Shown here piece by piece: positions 50,025 to 58,444 of a stretch of DNA of 64,000 nt. Position 1 is the stretch's first letter. Every line of letters starts with the position of its first letter. The stretch is from JAIEOG01 sp964519985 (GTDB taxonomy: Bacteria; Bdellovibrionota; FAC87; UBA2466), in the NCBI GenBank assembly GCA_964519985.1, contig CAZFMF010000002.1, positions 62,001-126,000 of the forward strand, in the 5' to 3' direction. Below the pieces are notes generated by a model. That model had not been told where the DNA came from, made no database searches, and was given only the letters and a program-made list of their open reading frames with translations. Both the position numbers and the translations under genes were made by a program.

Positions 50025-50969
50025 TCACCCCCGGGACCACGGCTCCGGCAGGATCCGGTAACGTTCGCCTTCCATCCCTTGCACCCGCACGCCTTCCCGG
50101 ATGCGCCGCCCCTCCAAATGGATAGCAATCTGGATCGCCGACGCAATCCATTCCCGCACGGCCGGCACGGGGACGTTGCGTCCATTCATCAAGACGAGGG
50201 TCTCCAAACGGCGTAGCGCGTCCAGCGGGGAGTTGGCGTGCAGAGTACACCCGCTTCCCGGGTGACCCGAGTTCATGGCCTGCAGGAGCTCCCAGGCTTC
50301 CTCACCCCGGCACTCGCCCAGGACCAGCCGGTTGGGCCGCATACGCAGGGCATTTCGCAAAAGCGTCCGCAGAGTCACTTCCCCGTGCCCATCCGGGGTT
50401 GCCGGCCGGGCCTCCAAAAAGACCGCGTGAGGATGAGCCAACCGAATTTCGGCGGTTTCCTCCACCACCACGATCCGCTCCCTCTCTCCAACCGTTTCCA
50501 AAAGACGGGAAAGCAAGGTGGTCTTACCCGATCCCGTCCCACCGGAAATCAGCAAACTCTGCCCGCGGGCGAATTCCGCGACCAACCACCGAATCAGCTT
50601 TGCATCGCCAAAGGAGCCCAGCGGCGCGTGGCTTCCCCCGCGGCTTTTGCGAATGCTCAAGAACGGTCCTTGGGGGGCAATCGGAGGCAGGATCACGTGG
50701 AAACGGCTTCCATCCGCCAAACGGCCGTCAAGGTAAGGTTTCGCCGCATCTACCCGCCGCCCGAGCGGCACCAAGATCCGCTCGAGAAAATCGTAGAATC
50801 CGGCGACGTCGGAAAACGGGGGTGGAATCGGTTCCAGCGCCCCTCCCCTTTCCACAAAGGCGGAACGCACGCCGTTAACCAAAATGTCGGTAACCTCCGG
50901 ATCCGACATCCAGGGCAGAAGCGCCGAACCCGCCCCCAGAAATTGCTCGGATAGGGAATAGGCCCTCAC
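50025..50969 (-). CDS. cpaF: CpaF/TadA-type secretion ATPase
   Basis: Hexameric ATPase that drives Tad pilus assembly. The 314-residue protein has the N-terminal part MSDPEVTDILVNG, ADGSRFHVILPPIAPQGPFL, Walker A ISGGTGSGKTTLLSRL (about 141-156), the Asp box VVVEETAEIRLAHPHAVFLE, the Walker B-like RLVLGECRGEEAWELLQAMN, and the His box HPGSGCTLHANS. It is shorter than most CpaF (about 400 or more) as the usual N-terminal extension is missing. Its ATG overlaps the end of the secretin gene (ATGA), so they are coupled. Platform genes tadB and tadC lie 35 kb away. Confidence 0.92.
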   Translation of the reverse strand: MRAYSLSEQFLGAGSALLPWMSDPEVTDILVNGVRSAFVERGGALEPIPPPFSDVAGFYDFLERILVPLGRRVDAAKPYLDGRLADGSRFHVILPPIAPQGPFLSIRKSRGGSHAPLGSFGDAKLIRWLVAEFARGQSLLISGGTGSGKTTLLSRLLETVGERERIVVVEETAEIRLAHPHAVFLEARPATPDGHGEVTLRTLLRNALRMRPNRLVLGECRGEEAWELLQAMNSGHPGSGCTLHANSPLDALRRLETLVLMNGRNVPVPAVREWIASAIQIAIHLEGRRIREGVRVQGMEGERYRILPEPWSRG

Positions 50970-52018
50970 CGCCCTACCTTTTCGAATTTCTCCTCAAACG
51001 CCTCCCAGCGCTCGCCGGTGTCCTGTCGTGTCGCCATGGAAAAGGTGACCGCCATCATCACCTCATGCGACTCATGCGCTCCCGAGCGGCTAGAAAACAC
51101 GGGTCCAAAAATCGGCAGATCTTTGAGCAGCGGAATGCCCGCTTCCCGCGCCGACTCCAGGCGGCGCACCAGTCCCGAAAGCAAAATCGTTTCCCCGTCG
51201 ATTGAGTTAACCTTAGTGGACAGCTTGCGCCGATTGAGCGCGGGAATGCCGCCAATGGCATCGGCCGCGTTGATCTCGGACAACTCAACGTGGATATCGG
51301 AGTGGAGATGATAACCGTCGAGGCTTTGCGGGCGGACTTTGACGTTCATCCCGAAAGATTTCCACTCCACGTGTTTTTGCAGACGCCCGAATGTTTCAGA
51401 GGTTGTCGGCACGGGGATTTCACCCCCCGAACTAAAGACCGCCTCCTCCGCCAAACGCACATAGATCTGCGGGTTGGCGAGAAGCTTTGCCCGCCCCTCC
51501 TCTACTAGTTGCTGCAACCATCCCTTTAGCCCGTCGAGACCCACGGTATAGGACAGGGCCGCGTTGCTACCCGTCCCCTGGAGCAGACCAGTCGCATTCG
51601 CCGAGACCAGCTCCGGCCACTTCACCCCAGTTTGGCGGCGCCCACTGGCATCCAGCTCCAGGAATTCGAGATCGACTTTCACCACTCCCGGGGACCCGTC
51701 GGCGGTGGTGAGGTTGGCGGGGCCTACCTGAATGAGAAACGCGCGCTCGGAGCCATCGGCGGCCCAAGTGCGCAAACTCGTTTTTCCTTTGGACTTGGCG
51801 GTGAGAAGGATTTGGTCCGGAGGTACGGCCCGCGCTCGAGCAACCTTGGGGTTAGCTAGGGCGGCTCGGCGCAGGCCGTTCACTCTGATTGTACGGTTCG
51901 CATCCTCGGGGAGGAAGATGCGCTCCAGTATGACTGTCGTCGGGGTTTCTGGCGGGAATCGGGGGGGATTCGCCGCCAAAACCGTTGGAAACAGCAACCT
52001 CAGTAGCCACGCACTCAT
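50966..52018 (-). CDS. cpaC: CpaC/RcpA-type pilus secretin
   Basis: Outer-membrane channel of the Tad apparatus. The 350-residue protein (ATG 52018; ATG 52042 also possible) has a signal peptide (MSAWLLRLLFPTVLA) and a BON/N-terminal pilus domain (ILERIFLPEDANRTIRVNGL, DQILLTAKSKGKTSLRTWAA). The secretin domain has VKVDLEFLELDASGRRQTGV, AKLLANPQIYVRLAEEAVF, FSSGGEIPVPTTSE, VNSIDGETILLSGLVRR and GIPLLKDLPIFGPVFSSR. All are hallmarks of CpaC. The C-terminal tail is charged. Genes for CpaB, CpaE and the pilin are not seen beside it. Confidence 0.9.
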   Translation of the reverse strand: MSAWLLRLLFPTVLAANPPRFPPETPTTVILERIFLPEDANRTIRVNGLRRAALANPKVARARAVPPDQILLTAKSKGKTSLRTWAADGSERAFLIQVGPANLTTADGSPGVVKVDLEFLELDASGRRQTGVKWPELVSANATGLLQGTGSNAALSYTVGLDGLKGWLQQLVEEGRAKLLANPQIYVRLAEEAVFSSGGEIPVPTTSETFGRLQKHVEWKSFGMNVKVRPQSLDGYHLHSDIHVELSEINAADAIGGIPALNRRKLSTKVNSIDGETILLSGLVRRLESAREAGIPLLKDLPIFGPVFSSRSGAHESHEVMMAVTFSMATRQDTGERWEAFEEKFEKVGR

Positions 52019-52117
52019 CACTCTGCGATGCCGAGCAATCACCGCGCCATCGCCACCGAGCCTGCTGTTTACAAATCTGGTTCAAGTCCCGGACTCGCGG
52101 TCCCGGGTTCCGGCCGA

Positions 52118-52900
52118 TTAGATTCCGTCAATCGACAAGCCTTCGGCCGTCTCCATCGCGCGGATGAAATTACGGTTGCTGGCGTTATCGGCCACGTTCA
52201 CAAACTCGCTGACGTAGTAGCTCGAGTAAGTGCCACCGGCGTGAGTCACGCCCGCGATTTCGAGCTTGCCGCCGTTGCTGCGGAAGAGCGGGCCACCCGA
52301 ATCGCCGAAGCAAGTGCCGGCTTGGCTGGCGTCGCCGATGATACCGCGGTTACCGCTCGTCTTGGGGGTGAGCAACACCAGGTAATCGTCTTTTTCCGAG
52401 ATGCGGTTCGTGCCGGCGCGTTTGACGCCCGAGCCCGTGCGCTTTTCGACACTGCTGCATCCGAAGCCTACGACTGCCACCGGTTCGCCCTTCGCGACCG
52501 ACTGGGCAATCGGGTAAATTTCATCTTCGTTCGTCGTAATCGGAGCGCTGAAGATCAACATGCCGATGTCGTTCGCATCGTCCACGTCGCCCGAGCCATG
52601 CGCTTCGATGTTCGTGGTCTTGAAGTCACCGTTTTTGGTGCGCACCGTGTAGGTGCCCGTATCGAGCAAGCAGTGCGCGGCGGTCAAAACCGCGTTCTCC
52701 GCGACAATCGTGCCCGTGCACATTCCGCGACCTTGCGGCGCAATCACCATCACCACGCCCGGATAATCATTCGTTACCGTAGCGAAGCGACCGGCGGCCG
52801 ACGGAATCGAATTCTCGTCGAGCGGCTGCGCGCAACCCGTCATGTAAACGGCTAAGATAAGTAAGAGAGTGGAAAACAAAATACGTCCAACGTGCTTCAT
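52118..52900 (-). CDS. Trypsin-like serine protease lipoprotein (S1 family)
   Basis: A 260-residue lipoprotein: leader ending LAVYMTGC (C23). The S1 catalytic triad is visible as H76 in VLTAAHC, D111 in NDIGML and S201 in CFGDSGGPLF. Further cysteines at C61, C77, C148 and C197 could form the usual disulfides. The substrate is unknown, and it is likely anchored in the outer membrane. Its own promoter should be in the gap upstream, which also serves no other gene. Confidence 0.92.
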   Translation of the reverse strand: MKHVGRILFSTLLLILAVYMTGCAQPLDENSIPSAAGRFATVTNDYPGVVMVIAPQGRGMCTGTIVAENAVLTAAHCLLDTGTYTVRTKNGDFKTTNIEAHGSGDVDDANDIGMLIFSAPITTNEDEIYPIAQSVAKGEPVAVVGFGCSSVEKRTGSGVKRAGTNRISEKDDYLVLLTPKTSGNRGIIGDASQAGTCFGDSGGPLFRSNGGKLEIAGVTHAGGTYSSYYVSEFVNVADNASNRNFIRAMETAEGLSIDGI

Positions 52901-53380
52901 GGAAAGTTAACCCCAAGTGATGTTGATTTTTTATTTGAATTGAACTCGCGCACTTTGGACGCAACTCGACCCAAGTCGAAAAAACGCCCAGAACTTTTTG
53001 CGAGATTCAATTTGGCGGGAACAATCAGGAGCCGATCTTGCGACCAGCGTTTTTGTCCCACCTACCCCGAAACCGTACGACTCTTAGAAATTGCAATGGG
53101 AAGACCAGTTTCGCGACTAGCGTGCAAGTGATGGAAAGCAGGCAGCTTTGAAAAGAACCGTCGCCTCTGTTTCCACCCGTTGAACCCCTCGACACCTGGC
53201 GATCTTTTACGCAGGTACCTCCGAAGCAATTCAAACCCCTTGAAACGTTGGGACTTTGCGTGCCGAAACGTTGACACTCGTGCCTGGAGATCGAGGGAGG
53301 CAGCTAAGTCGTCGTAACGATTGATGGGAAGGCGCGAAAAACGGCGGCGGTGTGTAACCTTTAGACACCAAACTGGCACC
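52901..53380. other. Gap of about 480 bases without recognised gene
   Basis: Between the trypsin-like gene and the tRNA-Arg promoter. Short open frames exist on both strands (for example 52892-53131 plus, 53062-53379 minus), but none has a ribosome site or resembles a known protein. The first 50 bases should hold the promoter of the protease gene. I see no RNA structure or repeat of note. Confidence 0.5.
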
Positions 53381-53409
53381 TTGCGAGGATCGCGTGGGAT
53401 GGCTAGATT
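53381..53409 (+). promoter_or_regulatory. Sigma70-type promoter of tRNA-Arg
   Basis: TTGCGA (53381-53386), 17-base spacer and TAGATT (53404-53409) form a good -35/-10 pair. Transcription would start about eight bases before the tRNA at 53423. Confidence 0.6.
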
Positions 53410-53422
53410 GCGAAATTCATAA

Positions 53423-53494
53423 GTCCCCGTAGTTAAATGGATATAACGAGCGATTCCTAATCGCTAATTACAGGTTCGATTCCTGTCGGGGGCA
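53423..53494 (+). tRNA. tRNA-Arg (anticodon CCT)
   Basis: A complete cloverleaf can be drawn: acceptor stem GTCCCCG/CGGGGGC (one G-T), D-arm stem GTTA/TAAC, anticodon stem AGCGA/TCGCT with loop TTCCTAA (anticodon CCT, reading AGG), a four-base variable region, T-arm ACAGG-TTCGATT-CCTGT and discriminator A. CCA is not encoded. The rhodanese gene follows after 22 bases on the same strand. Confidence 0.95.
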
Positions 53495-53516
53495 TAATCG
53501 AAAATGGGAGGAGCCC

Positions 53517-53885
53517 ATGGCACACAATCCGGGATTTCTAAAAATGGTGGCGGACGCGAAACAGAAGGTCGCGGAGACGACGGTAGAAGAGGTGAAAAAG
53601 CGGCTCGACGCCGGTGAGAAGTTTCACTTCGTGGATGTTCGCGAGGATGGGGAGTGGGCGGCCGGGCGCGCTAAAGGCGCCGTCCATATCGGCAAAGGCG
53701 TGATCGAGCGCGATATCGAGACGCAGATCCCCGACAAATCGGCCTGCATCATTCTCTACTGCGGGGGCGGCTTCCGCTCCGCGCTCGCTGCCGAAGCCAT
53801 GCAGAAAATGGGCTACCAGAACGTCATTTCCATGGACGGCGGCATCCGCGCCTGGCGCGAACACGGCTACCCCGAAGACCGCTAA
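53517..53885 (+). CDS. Rhodanese-domain protein (sulfurtransferase-like)
   Basis: A 122-residue single-domain rhodanese from ATG 53517 with GGGAGGAG as ribosome site. The active-site loop is YCGGGFRSALAAEAM with its cysteine, preceded by FVDVREDGEWAAGRAKGAVH and followed by MDGGIRAWREHGYP. Single-domain members move sulfane sulfur or act in sulfur signalling; the acceptor is unknown. Its TAA stop is the first three bases of the inverted repeat at 53883-53968. Confidence 0.9.
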   Translation: MAHNPGFLKMVADAKQKVAETTVEEVKKRLDAGEKFHFVDVREDGEWAAGRAKGAVHIGKGVIERDIETQIPDKSACIILYCGGGFRSALAAEAMQKMGYQNVISMDGGIRAWREHGYPEDR

Positions 53886-53968
53886 GGTACCCACTTCCTT
53901 TCCAGTCATGACTGAAAAGGTAGCGGGTACCTACGTGCGAAATGACTGGAAAGGAAGTGGGTACCTTA
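53883..53968. repeat. GGTACC-type inverted repeat joining two convergent stop codons
   Basis: Arms at 53883-53909 and 53942-53968 are perfect 27-base inverted copies (starting TAAGGTACCCACTTCCTTTC). Between them a third, diverged inverted copy (ACTGAAAAGGTAGCGGGTAC, from 53911) gives an alternating triple array. The outer TAA of each arm is the stop codon of rhodanese (plus) and ilvC (minus). The element resembles the repeat at 34875-34924. It may serve as a bidirectional terminator or mRNA end-protecting hairpin. Confidence 0.9.
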
Positions 53969-54913
53969 CAAGAACGGTTTGACGGCTTCGTAGGTTTTTT
54001 GCCAGTCGGATTTGGCGAGGCGGTCGCGTTCGGCTTGGAGCTTGGCGCCGCCGGCGTCGAGTTCGGCGAGCAGTTCCCGCCCGAATTCTCCCGAACGCAC
54101 TTCATCGAAAATCTTTTGCATTTCCGCGCGGGCGGCGTCGCCAATGACTCGGGGACCACGGGTCGCGGCGCCGTAGAGTGCAGTCGGCGAAATCCGTTCC
54201 GCCATCTCGGCGGGCCCGTACTTCAAGAAAAGATCGAGCGTCGCTTTGAGCTCCTGGCAAACGTCGAAAAACGCGGACTCGGGGGGGTGGCCGTTTTTGA
54301 CGAGGGTATCGAAGGCCGATTGCATCAACGCCCAAACGCCGCCCACCAGAACCGTCTGCTCGCCGAAGAGATCGCCTTCGGTCTCCAACTGAAAAGTTGT
54401 CTCCCGAATGTAGGGGGTCTTGCCCGCAATCGCACGCGCGTAGGCTTCCGCGATCGCACGCGTCGTTTCATCCGCGCCGGGGGCGCCGGCAAAAACGGTA
54501 GGCAACCCTTCCCCGGCCTGAAACCGCTCCCGCAAAACCGCTCCCGCCCCCTTGGGGGCTACGAGGAAATAGCCGCAATTCTCCAGTCGCGGGACCTGGT
54601 CAAAGTGGTACGCGAAACCGTGAGCAAAGCCGATCCACTTTCGGCCCTTCTCCAAAACGGGGGCGAGGTCACGAAACAGCGGAGCAATCGCTTGGTCCGG
54701 CAACAGGAACATCACCACATCCGCTTGGGCCGCCGCGGACTGCAGGGACATCGGCGTGAAACCATCCTTAGACGCTGCCCACCAGGCCTTGCGGTTGGGT
54801 CGGGCGCCCACAATCACCGGCACACCGGCATCCCGAAGGTTGAGGGCATGAGCGTGGCCTTGGTTTCCGTATCCCAGAATGGCGACGGTCTTGTCTTTGA
54901 ACGGGTTCTCCAT
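53966..54913 (-). CDS. ilvC: Ketol-acid reductoisomerase
   Basis: Converts acetolactate or acetohydroxybutyrate to dihydroxy acids in branched-chain amino acid synthesis, with NAD(P)H and Mg. The 315-residue protein has the cofactor fold VAILGYGNQGHAHALNLRDA, FLLPDQAIAPLF, FAHGFAYHF, LVAPKGAGAVLRERF and the metal-binding ETEGDLFGEQTVLVGG, then FFDVCQELKATLDLF. It is about 15-20 residues shorter at the N-terminus than usual class I enzymes (no MKxYYDxD start). No other ilv or leu genes are near. Its stop codon lies in the inverted repeat. Confidence 0.93.
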   Translation of the reverse strand: MENPFKDKTVAILGYGNQGHAHALNLRDAGVPVIVGARPNRKAWWAASKDGFTPMSLQSAAAQADVVMFLLPDQAIAPLFRDLAPVLEKGRKWIGFAHGFAYHFDQVPRLENCGYFLVAPKGAGAVLRERFQAGEGLPTVFAGAPGADETTRAIAEAYARAIAGKTPYIRETTFQLETEGDLFGEQTVLVGGVWALMQSAFDTLVKNGHPPESAFFDVCQELKATLDLFLKYGPAEMAERISPTALYGAATRGPRVIGDAARAEMQKIFDEVRSGEFGRELLAELDAGGAKLQAERDRLAKSDWQKTYEAVKPFL

Positions 54914-55009
54914 TGTCCCGTCTTACTCCGCCCCGCCTCGGTTGGAAAAGCCTGAAACCGTCGGCATCCTCGCCTTTTTTTTTGTCCGCGACGCGACTAG
55001 ACTCTCGGC

Positions 55010-57004
55010 ATGCCTGAATTCAAGCTGGTCAGTGAATTTGAACCGCGCGGCGACCAGCCCCAAGCTATTCAAAAACTGACCGAACGCCTTTCCGCCGGCC
55101 AACGCCACAATGTCCTGCTCGGCGTCACCGGCAGCGGGAAAACGTTCACCATGGCCCATACCATCGCCAAACTGAAGAGGCCGGCATTGGTGATGGCGCC
55201 GAACAAAACGTTGGCGGCGCAGCTTTACGGAGAGTTCAAACAGCTCTTTCCCGAAAACGCGGTGGAGTATTTCGTCAGCTACTACGACTACTACCAGCCC
55301 GAGGCCTACATCCCTTCTAGCGACACCTATATCGAGAAAGACTCTTCGATCAACGACCAGATCGACCAGCTCCGCCACTCCGCGACTGCCTCGCTGCTTT
55401 CGCGCCGAGATCTCATCATCGTGGCCAGCGTGTCGTGCATCTACGGTCTGGGCGCGCCCGAAATGTATCGAGAGATGTTGATCGACATCGAGGTCGGCAA
55501 GGACTACCGGCGCGACGAGCTGCTCCTGCATTTGGTGGAAACTCAGTACGAGCGCAATGACTACGACTTTCACCGCGGTACCTTCCGGGTAAGAGGCGAT
55601 GTTATCGAAGTCTTCCCCGCATCAGAAGAGTCGCACGCCTACCGGATCGAGTTCTGGGGCGAAACGCTGGAAAAGATCAGCAAGATTGATCCCATCACCG
55701 GCAAGACGGTCGAGAAACTGGAATCGCTGAAGATCTTTCCCGGCAGCCACTACGTCACGGAAAAAGACCAGCTCAAACGCGCCATCAAGTCGGTTCAAGA
55801 AGAGCTACTGGTGCGCCTGCCCCAGCTCAAATCGCTGAACAAATTGGTCGAGGCCCAACGACTGGAAAGCCGCACCTACTACGACATCGAGATGATGGAG
55901 GAGATGGGCTACTGCAATGGCATCGAAAACTATAGCCGTCATCTCACCGGCCGAGCGCCGGGCGCCCCGCCCCCGACCCTCCTCGAGTATTTTCCCGAAG
56001 ATTACTTGCTTTTTATCGACGAAAGCCATGTGACCGTGCCGCAAGTGGGCGGGATGTATCGCGGCGATCGCGCGCGCAAAGAGGTCTTGGTCGAACACGG
56101 CTTTCGCCTGCCCTCGGCGCTCGACAATCGGCCTCTGAATTTTTCCGAGTTCGAATCCTTGGCCCGTCAGGTGGTTTACGTATCGGCCACTCCCGGCAAG
56201 TACGAGATGGAGCACGTGCGCGGCGATGTGATCCAGCAGATCATCCGCCCCACGGGACTTATCGATCCCACGATCTCCATGCGCCCCGCGCGGGGCAGTG
56301 TGGACGATCTGTACGGCGAATTGCGCAAGGTGGTCGCCAAAGGCCAACGTGCTTTGGTGACCACTCTGACCAAGCGGTCAGCCGAAGATCTCTCCGAGTA
56401 CTACCAAAAGATGGGAATCCGGGTGGCCTATCTGCATTCGGATATTGATGCGATTGAACGCGTCGAGATCATTCGGCAGCTGCGCATGGGCGGATTCGAT
56501 GTCTTAGTCGGCATCAACCTGCTCCGCGAAGGCTTGGACATTCCGGAGTGTTCTTTGGTCGCTATACTGGATGCTGACAAAGAAGGTTTTCTTCGCAGCC
56601 AAACGTCGCTGATCCAAACCATCGGCCGCGCGGCGAGAAACATCGACGGTCTGGTGATCCTTTACGCGGATAATATGACCGCTTCGATTGACTTCGCGCT
56701 TAAGGAAACGGAACGCCGCCGCAAGATCCAATTGGACTACAATACCGCCCATGGCATCACGCCCGCGTCGGTGAAGAAGAACATCCAGGATCCACTCTAC
56801 AAGGTGGAGAACATGGATTACTTCGAGGTAAAAGTCGCGGAGAAGGCCGGCGTTTACAAAGCGGATCTCAAGAACATCCCGAAGGAAATCGAGAAGGTAG
56901 AGAAACTGATGAAGAAAGCCGCCAAGGATCTCGAGTTCGAGAAGGCCGCCGAGCTGCGCGACAAGCTCGTGGAGTTAAAACGCCTGCAGATCGTCAAAGG
57001 CTAG
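55010..57004 (+). CDS. uvrB: Excinuclease ABC subunit B
   Basis: Damage-verifying subunit of nucleotide excision repair. The 664-residue protein has Walker A GVTGSGKT (38-45), the beta-hairpin region YFVSYYDYYQPEAYIPSSDT, DESHVTVPQ, helicase motifs LREGLDIPECSLVAILDADK and QTIGRAARN, and the C-terminal UVR motif (AAKDLEFEKAAELRDKLVEL) that binds UvrC. It is a complete, standard UvrB with its own start 96 bases after the divergent ilvC start. Confidence 0.97.
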   Translation: MPEFKLVSEFEPRGDQPQAIQKLTERLSAGQRHNVLLGVTGSGKTFTMAHTIAKLKRPALVMAPNKTLAAQLYGEFKQLFPENAVEYFVSYYDYYQPEAYIPSSDTYIEKDSSINDQIDQLRHSATASLLSRRDLIIVASVSCIYGLGAPEMYREMLIDIEVGKDYRRDELLLHLVETQYERNDYDFHRGTFRVRGDVIEVFPASEESHAYRIEFWGETLEKISKIDPITGKTVEKLESLKIFPGSHYVTEKDQLKRAIKSVQEELLVRLPQLKSLNKLVEAQRLESRTYYDIEMMEEMGYCNGIENYSRHLTGRAPGAPPPTLLEYFPEDYLLFIDESHVTVPQVGGMYRGDRARKEVLVEHGFRLPSALDNRPLNFSEFESLARQVVYVSATPGKYEMEHVRGDVIQQIIRPTGLIDPTISMRPARGSVDDLYGELRKVVAKGQRALVTTLTKRSAEDLSEYYQKMGIRVAYLHSDIDAIERVEIIRQLRMGGFDVLVGINLLREGLDIPECSLVAILDADKEGFLRSQTSLIQTIGRAARNIDGLVILYADNMTASIDFALKETERRRKIQLDYNTAHGITPASVKKNIQDPLYKVENMDYFEVKVAEKAGVYKADLKNIPKEIEKVEKLMKKAAKDLEFEKAAELRDKLVELKRLQIVKG

Positions 57005-57025
57005 CTCAATCCCGAAGTTACTTTA

Positions 57026-57052
57026 TTACCATATAATATCCATATGTGGTAA
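57026..57052 (+). promoter_or_regulatory. Promoter with overlapping inverted-repeat operator for the abiE genes
   Basis: TTACCA (57026-57031) and TGGTAA (57047-57052) are inverted half-sites flanking a perfect -10 hexamer TATAAT (57032-57037), 25 bases before the abiEi ATG. AbiEi-type antitoxins are known to bind inverted repeats in their own promoter. A -35 element is not obvious. Confidence 0.6.
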
Positions 57053-57061
57053 TTTTGTAAC

Positions 57062-57658
57062 ATGGGCAAGAAAAACAGCATATCCAATATTGACGGGCTC
57101 CTGACCTTCCTTAACAAGCGTCGGGTCGCCACCTCCAAGGAACTGGAAAAATTTTTGCCGGCTAGGGCGATTCTTAAGCGACTCGTCGATGAGGGTAAGC
57201 TTCAACCCCTCGGGGCCGGGCTCTATGCGGCAAATACACTCGATCCTTTCCATGCCTCCGTGATCGCGGTCGCTGCCTACTACCCCGAAGCCGTGATCTC
57301 AAACCTCACTGCCATGGTGATCCATGGTTTGTCCGACGAGAGAATCGACCGCATTGATGTGGACATTGATCGAGGCACCTCAATACGTAACAAACTTCTG
57401 GCGGTTCATCGAGTTCCCATCAAGCGCCTCACCGGAATAGAAAAGGCGAAGTTCCATGGAGCGACCATTAAGATCTACGACACCGAGCGCACACTCTGTG
57501 AGGCCTCTTTCCTTGACCCGGGAGGTCCCATTCTTTTCAAAGCACTCAAGCGCTACATTAAACGGCAGACTCCAAACACCACCGCCATCCTGAAATACGA
57601 CGGAATTTTAGGAACCCAGGTACTCCGCCACATTCAACAGGAGCTTGCTGATGCCTGA
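57062..57658 (+). CDS. abiEi: AbiEi-like antitoxin / transcriptional regulator
   Basis: A 198-residue protein of the type IV AbiEi family. The N-terminal winged helix-turn-helix (LLTFLNKRRVATSKELEKFL, LVDEGKLQPLGAGLYAANTL) is followed by the C-terminal antitoxin domain (YPEAVISNLTAMVIHGLSDE, VHRVPIKRLTGIEKAKFHGA, DTERTLCEASFLDPGGPILF). AbiEi blocks the toxin and represses the operon. The region is visibly more AT-rich than its neighbours, a sign of transfer. Its stop overlaps the toxin start by eight bases. Confidence 0.85.
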   Translation: MGKKNSISNIDGLLTFLNKRRVATSKELEKFLPARAILKRLVDEGKLQPLGAGLYAANTLDPFHASVIAVAAYYPEAVISNLTAMVIHGLSDERIDRIDVDIDRGTSIRNKLLAVHRVPIKRLTGIEKAKFHGATIKIYDTERTLCEASFLDPGGPILFKALKRYIKRQTPNTTAILKYDGILGTQVLRHIQQELADA

Positions 57659-58415
57659 AAACGCGTCTTACTTGAAGAAAGCCAGAAAGTGGGCAAAAGA
57701 GAACGGCTTACACGGACCGCAGGCCTTTCTCCGCTACACAATGCTGAACTTTGTCGGAGCCATCAACAAGATTTCGGAGGAGTTTGTTTTCAAAGGAGGA
57801 AACCTTCTCTGGGTGTACATCAAAACGCCCAGAGCAACGGTGGACTTGGACTTTGCCACAAAAAGAATTGATACACATGCAGCAATCAGAAAAATACTAA
57901 ACGAAGCATGTAACGACGGCGGGGAAGGAATCTCCTATTCGATCCAGTCGTTCTTCGAATTGGAGGAAGACGGAAAACGAGGAGCTGAGGTTACGATCGC
58001 ATACCGCACCGACGAAGGGGCATCGAATACCTTCGGCTTGGATATTGTCTATGCGATTTCGACCGACGACGTCGAGCTACCCTCACCTCTCCAAAACAAA
58101 TCGGCAATTAAAGTCGCCACAGTGGAGAACATCATTGCCGATAAGCTATCGGCGGCAAATCGCTTTAAGGCCGGCAATTCACGCATGAAAGACTTTGACG
58201 ATCTTTGGAGACTTTCGAAGTCAACGGCCGATGTGCATCGTACTCGATTGGCCAGAATACTAAAGACGCGTTCCATTCCTGACACCCTTGATTCCAATTG
58301 GATCGGCGCAGACATGAAGCGAATGTGGGACAACCATCGCAAACGCTATGAAGATCTTCCGGAATCTCTCCAGAACCTCTTCTCCGATGTAAATTCGTGG
58401 CTTCAAAAAAAGTAA
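57651..58415 (+). CDS. abiEii: AbiEii-like nucleotidyltransferase toxin
   Basis: A 254-residue protein from ATG 57651. The nucleotidyltransferase motif is FVFKGGNLLWVYIKTPRATV, followed by DLDFATK with the metal-binding aspartates, as in the AbiEii/JHP933 family. Later ENIIADKLSAANRFKAGNSR and MKDFDDLWRLSKS match the conserved C-terminal half. AbiEii toxins bind GTP or charge tRNA ends and stop growth, often in phage defence. It is coupled to abiEi. No phage or integrase genes are near. Confidence 0.88.
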   Translation: MPENASYLKKARKWAKENGLHGPQAFLRYTMLNFVGAINKISEEFVFKGGNLLWVYIKTPRATVDLDFATKRIDTHAAIRKILNEACNDGGEGISYSIQSFFELEEDGKRGAEVTIAYRTDEGASNTFGLDIVYAISTDDVELPSPLQNKSAIKVATVENIIADKLSAANRFKAGNSRMKDFDDLWRLSKSTADVHRTRLARILKTRSIPDTLDSNWIGADMKRMWDNHRKRYEDLPESLQNLFSDVNSWLQKK

Positions 58416-58444
58416 AATCTCGCCTAGAAGCCTAGCGCATGGCG

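Noticed and set aside
52043..52117. tRNA-like TTCAAGT segment followed by GC-rich sequence
   Set aside because: The would-be T-stem has a mismatch and no acceptor or D-arm partner can be placed, so no cloverleaf forms.
53062..53379. Minus-strand 105-codon frame near the tRNA
   Set aside because: Very basic, no ribosome site, no similarity, and bordered by the tRNA promoter.
53423..53494. tRNA-Arg as an integration site for a mobile element
   Set aside because: No integrase and no direct repeat of the tRNA 3' end was seen nearby; downstream genes are housekeeping.
53942..54955. Plus-strand open frame of 337 codons
   Set aside because: Antisense to ilvC over its entire conserved length.
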